This document shows, piece by piece, positions 57,632-64,000 of a stretch of DNA of 64,000 nucleotides (positions within the stretch are counted from its first letter, which is position 1; every line of letters begins with the position of its first letter). The position numbers and the translations under genes are program-made. The stretch is from Heloderma charlesbogerti. Its lineage: Eukaryota > Chordata > Lepidosauria > Squamata > Helodermatidae. The DNA lies in NCBI GenBank assembly GCA_026122225.1, contig JANEZZ010001570.1, positions 1,612,001 through 1,676,000 on the forward strand. Reading direction: 5' to 3'. The notes under the pieces are model-generated. The model ran no database searches and was not told where the DNA came from. It worked only from the letters and a program-made list of their open reading frames with translations.

Positions 57632-57716
57632 CTGGCAGCCATACAAGACTGACTTACTCTAGACAAAACAACTAGATCAGGACAGGAAGAGGCTAAAATG
57701 TAAGTTGTCAATTTTT
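57632..57716. other. 85-bp spacer between two hAT-like copies
   Basis: A short unique stretch. Its last eight bases, CAATTTTT (57709-57716), are the left duplication of copy Q. Confidence 0.8.
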
Positions 57717-58394
57717 TAGGGATATCAGAGAATTCCGCCATGGATCTCAGTGAGGCCGAATGCCAGTGCATTCGCCACCCGAAATCTGCGGCAGAACAAA
57801 GCCCCCCCGCCCCACTACCCCGCAAAAGGCATGCGAAACGGAGAACTTACCTGGTCCCGTTCGCACTGTTTTGTGAATGGTGGCTGCGTCTGCGGCCGCC
57901 ATTCGCTTCCCCATTTAGGCCATGATAGGCTACGTAAATACTTACGTAGCCTATCATGGCAAAAAAACCTGCGGAGGCCATGATAGTATTTACATAGGCT
58001 ATCATGGCAAAAAAAGGGAACGCAAATGACGGCCACCGTAGCTGTCATCATTTGCGTTCCTGTTTTTTTGCTGTGATAGGCTACATAAATATTTATGTAG
58101 CCTATCATGGTGAAAAAACAGGGGCGCAAATGGCATAGCGGCCGCCATTTGCGCCCCTGTCTTTCACCGTAATCGGCTACATAAATATTTTCACAGCCTA
58201 TCATGGGCAAAAACAGGAATGCAAATGGCCTCTGTAGCCACCGCCATTTGCGTCCGCAGGCTCCAGACACCTGCGAATGCACTCAGCCAGTGGCTCTGTG
58301 GAGTTGCTGCGGAGTGGAGCCGGCCAGGTTAGGATTTCAGGAGGAAGTGTAGAGCACCTCCCCCCCACCGCAAATCACCCCTGCGACATCCCTA
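57717..58394 (+). mobile_element. hAT-like MITE, copy Q
   Basis: The element runs from TAGGGATATCAGAGAATTCC to GCGACATCCCTA with a perfect duplication CAATTTTT (57709-57716 and 58395-58402). Several GATAGGCTACRTAAATA palindromes alternate with CGCAAATGRCGGC hairpins. One palindrome near 57976-58004 has lost half of its left arm. ACTTACC is at about 57844. Confidence 0.94.
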
Positions 58395-58689
58395 CAATTT
58401 TTATGGTTCCAAGACAAGGCAAAAAGAACATCTTTTGAGAGTAATAGCATGATGTATATTAGATGTTTAGTATAAATTGAAGAATAAACTTAATCTGGGT
58501 TTCACATCGTTCACTTCAATTTTCTATAATGAACACTTTACTGCTCATGATTTATTGGGGGATATTTCACTTTGTTACCATTCTGAATTACATCAATAGG
58601 AAATCTTTGAGATAATACTATCCTATCATATCAAGAAATTGCAGATAAAACAGGAGAACATACACTTTCCAGTCTTTAGTATTTGCAAG

Positions 58690-59560
58690 TAAAAATATTG
58701 TTATGAATCTACTACAAGCATATAGGTCTCGATGTATCTTAACTGAAATGGAAAACCTACTATTCACTTTAAAACAAAAGGTAAGTAAAAAACTGTATGG
58801 GCTACTTCAAAATATGCAACATAGTTCTGCTTTTGAATGTAAATGGGAAATAGAAGTAAAGAAGATAATAGAAATGGTTATATACAATGTCTGTTAAAGA
58901 ATGTCATCTCAGCCAACCTTAAAGAAAACTTTCAGAAAATTCAGTTTAGGTGGTCCTTATTAACCCCAGCTTGTCTGAACAAAAATTATAACTTTCAAGA
59001 GAACAGATATTGGAAGTGTCAAGCTTTGTGGGCTGGCATATTGCGTATTTTTGGTCAGGCCCCCAAGTACAACCATTCTGATGAAATGCTTAATATAATA
59101 AAAGATTTAACTGTTTATATTATTTTCACCCCCCAAATGCTCTCCTTGCGGATTTGATAAATGAAGATTTAGAACTCACCACTTGCTTTAAATTGGAAAT
59201 CTTCTAAGCCTTTATTAATTCTGGAATGGGACAAGTTTCTCGGGACGACAACTTTTCAAACTAAGCTTACTTACTACAAATTGTATAAAAAAGGATGTAC
59301 AACCAACACATGTATTGAAAAATGGAGCTTATTCATAAATGACTGGAATTTAAAAGATCAGGATAACATACAGCCTTAGGTACTTCTTCACTTATATAAC
59401 TTTAATCCTTGATGTGAATAATTTGCATTTCTTCATTCTATATCTTTTAAATGGCTTCTTCTCTTTTCTTGTTAAATCATTCTTATCTGTTAAGTTTTAC
59501 ATTATTTTATGTCATTGTTTTGTACAGTTTTTCTATACGAAAAAAAGAAAGTCTTTATAG
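58690..59560 (+). mobile_element. L1-clade LINE 3' portion
   Basis: Two overlapping frames give KQKVSKKLYGLLQNMQ, KWEIEVKKIIE and then LKENFQKIQFRWSLLTPACL, YWKCQALWAGILRIFGQAPK. This is the order seen at the ORF2 C-terminus of L1 elements (RWYLTP, then CWRC, GT, H and CP). Frameshifts split it, and the expected cysteines and histidine are partly lost. An AT-rich 3' region follows to about 59560. Confidence 0.72.
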
Positions 59561-60439
59561 GTCCTGACTGCATGTATAAAGCCTTCACCCAAGGGGTCAT
59601 ACAAATGGTCTAGTGAATATACCTAGGCTATGAGGCTGGTTTTGCTGCAGTGATCCCACCTCATACACCTTCACTGTATGCATGAAAACTATCTGAATAG
59701 TTCTATAGCCACCTCGAACAAGCATCTATACACATGGGACAATGGTGGAATAATCACTATCCTTCAGCTTAGGTAATTAGTCTCCTTCAACGTAAAAAGC
59801 TGGGATTCATGACATTATTCCTATAATTAACATGTCAAATTGGGTACATATTTTCCAAATACGGATTTCAAACTTTCGTTTCCATTGTGTATTTGCAAAC
59901 AAATGAGCTTTTAGACAAATGAGTCATTTTCTTAACATATACTTACAGCATTAATCACAAAAGTGGACATTTCCTCCACCCAGCCCAATACCCCGTAGGG
60001 TTTGGTCTCCTGAATGCATTCTGAAGTTATTATCCAAACACACACATTTTTTATGAAGTGTTCAGAATGGGCAGATATTTAAGCTCCTGTAAGCTTTATC
60101 TTACAACCTGCAAAGCTCTTCCTAGGCATAACAATTAAAACTGTTTTAAATTAAATCTCTGTGCAAACACAAATTTGATATTGGGCAACTGGGGAATAGT
60201 CTCCTTTGGGACTGTAAACCAATAAAGTATTTAAACTATGGCAGGGAACCCCAGATAAGCAATTAAGTAAACCAATGATTTTAAGACATTACCAAATGAA
60301 TGCAAGTGTCTTTGCTTCAGATAAAATTATAAAATGGACAAGCACCAAAGATGGAGCTTTTGTAATCTCCAGGAGAAAAAGTCGTAAAGAAGAAATGGGG
60401 AGTGTATTGAGGGGAAGAGATATAAAGCCTTGGTGCACT
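59561..60439. other. Unique AT-rich sequence
   Basis: I see no recognisable gene or repeat. Confidence 0.4.
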
Positions 60440-60447
60440 GCCATTTC

Positions 60448-61368
60448 TAGGGGTGGACGAAAGTCACTTACCTGTCCTCGAAGGCCGTTCGCGGTGGGGG
60501 GGGTGCTTCGCTGCTCCCCCCGCGAAGTTCAGGCCAGGGGGGGAGGCTTCCCGCCTCGCCCGGGCGAAATTCAGGCCGGGGAGGAGGCGCCTCGCCTCGC
60601 CCGGCCGCGAACGCGAAAGTAAAAAAAAAAAAAAAAAAGCCCCCTGATAGGCTACGTGACGATTCACGTAGCCTATCACGGCTAGATCTGCAAAGTCAGC
60701 CATGATAGGCTACGTGAATTGTCACGTAGCCTATCACGGGTGACTTTAAAAAAAAAAAGCGCATACGCGAATGGTGGCCCCCATAGGGAGCCGCCATTCG
60801 CGTTCCTTATTTAGTGGCTGTAGTCTACGTAAATGTTTACGTAGACTACAGTGAAAATAAGGGCAACGCAAATAGCGTTGCCCTTATTTTTGCCGTAGTC
60901 TACGTAAACATTTACGTAGACTACAGCCACCAAATAAGGAACGCGAATGGCGGCTCCCTATGGGGGCCGCCATTATCTGTACACTCTTTTTTTTTAAAGT
61001 CACCCGTGATACCCTACGTGACGATTCACGTAGCCTATCACGGCTGACTTTGCAAATCTAGCCGTGATAGGCTACGTGAATCGTCACGTAGCCTATCAGG
61101 GGGCGTTTTTTTTCTTTCTTTCATTACAGTGGCGGCGGCGGCAGCCGGTCGAAAGACCGGCTGCCACTCCCGCCTCGCTCGAACACCCGCCGAACCACCA
61201 GCCGGACCAGCCACCGGGAGGGACATTCGCAAAAGGTAAGTCCCGTCCCGGGGGGGGTGCGGGGGGTGGGGGGGTGCGGAGGATTTCTCTCCGAAACTTG
61301 TTCGGGGGGCCGAACGCGTTGGCACTCAGCCCCCTGAAGTTTCGGGGAGAAATTCTCCGCCATCCCTA
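60448..61368 (-). mobile_element. hAT-like palindromic MITE, copy R (full)
   Basis: The element runs from TAGGGGTGGACGAAAGTCAC to CTCCGCCATCCCTA with a perfect duplication GCCATTTC (60440-60447 and 61369-61376). A right module of about 190 bp, a 466-bp palindrome and a left module of about 265 bp make up the element. ACTTACC lies at 60466-60472 and GGTAAGT at 61235-61241, both outward. It is the clearest complete copy and can serve as the type specimen. Confidence 0.97.
60639..61104. repeat. 466-bp hierarchical palindrome in copy R
   Basis: Outer arms GCCCCCTGATAG (60639-60650) and CTATCAGGGGGC (61093-61104) are symmetric about 60871.5. That is the AAATA loop of the innermost hairpin GCAACGC/GCGTTGC. 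Inside are near-perfect smaller palindromes: TGATAGGCTACGTGA arms at 60645-60678, TGTAGTCTACGTAAA arms at 60819-60850, and their mirror copies. Confidence 0.94.
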
Positions 61369-61376
61369 GCCATTTC

Positions 61377-61755
61377 CTGAACACTGTGACATTTTTTAAT
61401 TCAAATTCACTGAGAATAATCTTACTAGAATTGGAACATGTGGAAGCTCTGGAAACTTGGATCTGGGAGTTCGAGAATTCAAAAATATCCATAAAAGCAA
61501 TTTAACAAGAAATTCAGTGTTCCTGAATCTGGAACTACAGCAGTAGCATCAGTAAGAATCTTTGACAGAATGGAATAAGATGGTGAAACCATCGAGATCA
61601 CACCAATATTTGGCAGGATCCAAACAATGATGCAGGACATCAATTTTCCAGGAGTTAAGACATTTGACATACTTCTCGGAACTCTCTACAGTCTCTGATG
61701 GGCATCTCTACACCAGCCTAAAATCCTGCATTTAAAACAGGGCTTTCTGCTTCCA
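61377..61755. other. Unique sequence between copies R and S
   Basis: No gene recognised in this 379-bp stretch. Confidence 0.5.
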
Positions 61756-61763
61756 TTTTAAAT

Positions 61764-62681
61764 TAGGGGTGGACGAAAGTCACTTACCTGTCCTCAAAGG
61801 ACGTTTGCGGTGGGGGGGAGGCGCTTCGCTGCTCCCCCCGCGAAGTTCCGTCCGGGGGGGGAGGCTTCCCGCCTCAGCCCGGCCGAAATTCAGGCTGGGG
61901 GGGAGGCTTCCCGCCTCGGCCCGGCCGAAATTCAGGCCGGGCAGGAGGCTTCCCGCCTCGCCTGGCCGCGAACGCGAAAGTTTTTAAAAAAAAACAACGC
62001 CCCCTGATAGACTACGTGATGATTAACATAGCCTATCACAGCTAGATCTGCAAAGTCAGCCGTGACAGGCTACGTCAGTCGTCACGTAGCCTATCACGGG
62101 TGACTTTAAAAAAAAAAAAAAGCGCGTACGCTAATGGCGGCTCCCATAGGGAGCCGCCATTCGCGTTCCTTATTTAGTTGCTGTAGTCTACGTAAATGTT
62201 TACGTAGACTACGGCGAAAATAAGGGCAATGCAAATAGCGTTGTCCTTATTTTCGCCGTAGTCTACGTAAACATTTACGTAGACTACAGCGACCAAATAA
62301 GGAACGGGAATGGCGGCTCCCTATGGGGGCCGCCATTATCCGTACACTTTTTTTTTTTTTTTTTAAGTCACCCGTGATAGGCTATGTGACGATTCACGTA
62401 GCCTATCATGACTGACTTTGCAAATCTAGCCGTGATAGGCTACATGAATCGTCACGTAGCCTATCAGGGGCGGGTTTTTTTTTTCTTTTATTGCAATGGC
62501 GGCGGACACCCGCCGAACCGCCAGCCGGACCCACCGCCGGGAGGGACATTCGGCGAAGGTAAGTCCCATCCCGGGGGGGGCGGGGGGGGCGGAGGATTTC
62601 TCCCCGAAACTTGTTCAGGGGGCCGAACACGTTGGCGCTCGGCCCCCCAAAGTTTCGGGGAGGAATTCTCTGCCAACCCTA
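61764..62681 (-). mobile_element. hAT-like palindromic MITE, copy S (full)
   Basis: The element runs from TAGGGGTGGACGAAAGTCAC to CTGCCAACCCTA with a perfect duplication TTTTAAAT (61756-61763 and 62682-62689). The central palindrome 61999-62471 is centred at 62235 on GCAAATAGCG. It has the same module order as copy R. The left module lacks about 35 bp found in R (the GCAGCCGGTC...GACCGGCTGC hairpin), and GGTAAGT sits near 62557. Confidence 0.97.
61999..62471. repeat. 473-bp hierarchical palindrome in copy S
   Basis: Its centre and nested units correspond one to one with those of copy R. A few substitutions break pairing (GATAGACTACGTGATG against its mirror). Confidence 0.92.
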
Positions 62682-62689
62682 TTTTAAAT

Positions 62690-63103
62690 GCAGGATCACA
62701 ATGACTCCCTTTTTCACATGCTACCTTCCCCCTCCTTCTCTCCGTATCTTGAGTCTTCCATTATCTTTAATTGATCTCGCTCCTCTTCTTGCCACTTTTC
62801 CTCTTTTCACAGAGGAGACACAAGTGGAACATGTGGCGTAATGTGATAGGTCATAATCTGTGATCTACAGTCAGGGCCAGAAATATTGGAACAAGGATAA
62901 CAGCTTTGGCAGTTGGCCTCTGTACATCACCACATTGAAGTCGAAAGGAAACACACCCAGATAGGAGGGAAGTCAGGACTTTCAGCTGTAATGCAAGGAG
63001 TATGATAAAAGTGGGGCACTAACCATTCAGGAAGTACATTGTTGGTGGCTCATAAGTAATGGAACAGACCAACATAATTTCAAACTTAAGGATCGCCTTT
63101 AAT
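62690..63103. other. Unique sequence between copies S and T
   Basis: No gene recognised. GTCAGGGCCAGAAATATTGG at about 62871-62890 may belong to a known DNA transposon type, but I cannot support a call. Confidence 0.4.
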
Positions 63104-63111
63104 ACCTGGAT

Positions 63112-63985
63112 TAGGGGTAAACTTCCCCCCACGAAGTTCAGGCCGGGGGGGAGGCTTCCCACCTCGCCCCAGCCGAAATTCAGGCCGGGGGGAGGCTTCC
63201 CGCCTCGCCCAGCTGCGAACTCGAAAGCTTTTTTTTAAAAAAACAACATGCCCCCGTGATAGGCTACATGACGATTGACGTAGCCTATCATGGCTAGATC
63301 TGCAAAGTCAGCTACGTTAATCGTCACGTAGCCTATCACGGGTGACTTAAAAAAAAAAGAAAAAGCACGTACGCTAATGGCGGCCCCCATAGGGAGCCGC
63401 CATTGGCGTTCCTTATTTGGTCGCTGTAGTCTATGTAAATCTTTACGTAGACTACGGTGAAAATAAGGGCAACGCAAATAGCGTTGCCCTTATTTTTGCC
63501 GTAGTCTACGTAAATCTTCACGTAGACTACACCGACCAAATAAGGAACAGGAATGGCAGCTCCCTATGGGGGCCGCCATTATCCATACCCGCTTTTTTTG
63601 GTTTTTTTTTAAAGTCACCCGTGATAGGCTACGTGATGATTTACGTAGACTATCACGGCTGACTTTGCAAATCTAGCCGTGATAGGCTATGTTAATTGTC
63701 ACATAGCCTATCATGGGGGTGTTGTTGTTTTTTTCTTTTCTTGGAATGGCGGCGGTGGCAGCCGGTCGAAAGACTGGCTGCCGCTCCCGCCCCGCACGAA
63801 CACCCGCCGAACCGCCGGCCGGACGCGCCGCCGGGAGGGACATTCAACAAAGGTAAGTCCCGTCCCGGGGGGGGTGCGGGGGGCAGGGGGGGTGCAGAGG
63901 ATTTCTCCCCGAAACTTGTTTGGGGGCTGAATACGTTGGCGCTCGGCCCCCCGAAGTTTCAGGGAGAAATTCTCCGCCATCCCTA
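63112..63985 (-). mobile_element. hAT-like palindromic MITE, copy T (nearly full)
   Basis: The element starts TAGGGGTAAACTTCCCCCC and ends CTCCGCCATCCCTA, with a perfect duplication ACCTGGAT (63104-63111 and 63986-63993). The right end has lost about 50 bp just inside the terminus, including ACTTACC. The palindrome (about 63250-63719) is centred on the AAATA loop at about 63478 and has a small deletion in its left arm near 63310. GGTAAGT lies near 63853. Confidence 0.95.
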
Positions 63986-64000
63986 ACCTGGATGAAGATC

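Overview
This window is vertebrate nuclear DNA, almost certainly from a squamate reptile (lizard or snake). The evidence is the mix of mobile elements: BovB (RTE-clade) LINEs including a full-length copy with target-site duplications, a Sauria-type tRNA SINE sharing the BovB 3' tail, a MIR-type CORE-SINE, and L2, CR1 and L1 LINE fragments. I recognise no host gene exon, tRNA, rRNA or CRISPR array. Nearly all long open frames are LINE remnants or lie inside GC-rich palindromic repeats. The window reads as intergenic or intronic sequence.

The dominant structure is one family of short GC-rich, CpG-rich DNA elements. I find about 20 copies (A-T in the feature names), covering roughly 14 kb, about 22% of the window. 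They begin TAGGGATG or a close variant and end CATCCCTA. Eleven copies are flanked by perfect 8-bp direct repeats, and five more by 6/8 or 7/8 matches, which is the signature of hAT-superfamily insertion. They contain no transposase and must be non-autonomous. Each complete copy has a left end module (a hairpin of about 90 nt), a right end module (GC-rich tandem hairpins) and a central palindrome of up to about 470 bp. That palindrome is itself built of smaller palindromes with cores such as CTACGTAAA/TTTACGTAG. Other copies hold one half of the palindrome or a version collapsed onto an inner sub-palindrome.

Layout. 1-7 kb: hAT copies A, B and C, a tRNA-type SINE, a MIR SINE and two adjacent BovB copies, with C inside the second. 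7-13 kb: unique sequence, a CR1 3' end and small repeats. 14-20.7 kb: composite copies D and E, then G and H. 22.5-27.5 kb: a full-length BovB carrying copy I, a Sauria SINE in its flanking duplication, and copy J. 27.9-30.5 kb: an antisense L2 split by copy K. 30.5-44.6 kb: mostly unique, with a PIF/Harbinger-like MITE, composite copy L, and a CR1 LINE split by copy F. 44.7-55 kb: copy M, L2 pieces, more small MITEs and truncated copy N. 55.2-64 kb: a dense run of copies O, P, Q, R, S and T, with an L1 remnant between Q and R.

The nesting gives a relative history. L2, CR1 and BovB are older, and the hAT-like copies inserted into them. Perfect duplications and well-kept CpG-rich palindromes suggest many hAT-like copies are young. 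The autonomous hAT that mobilised them is not in the window.
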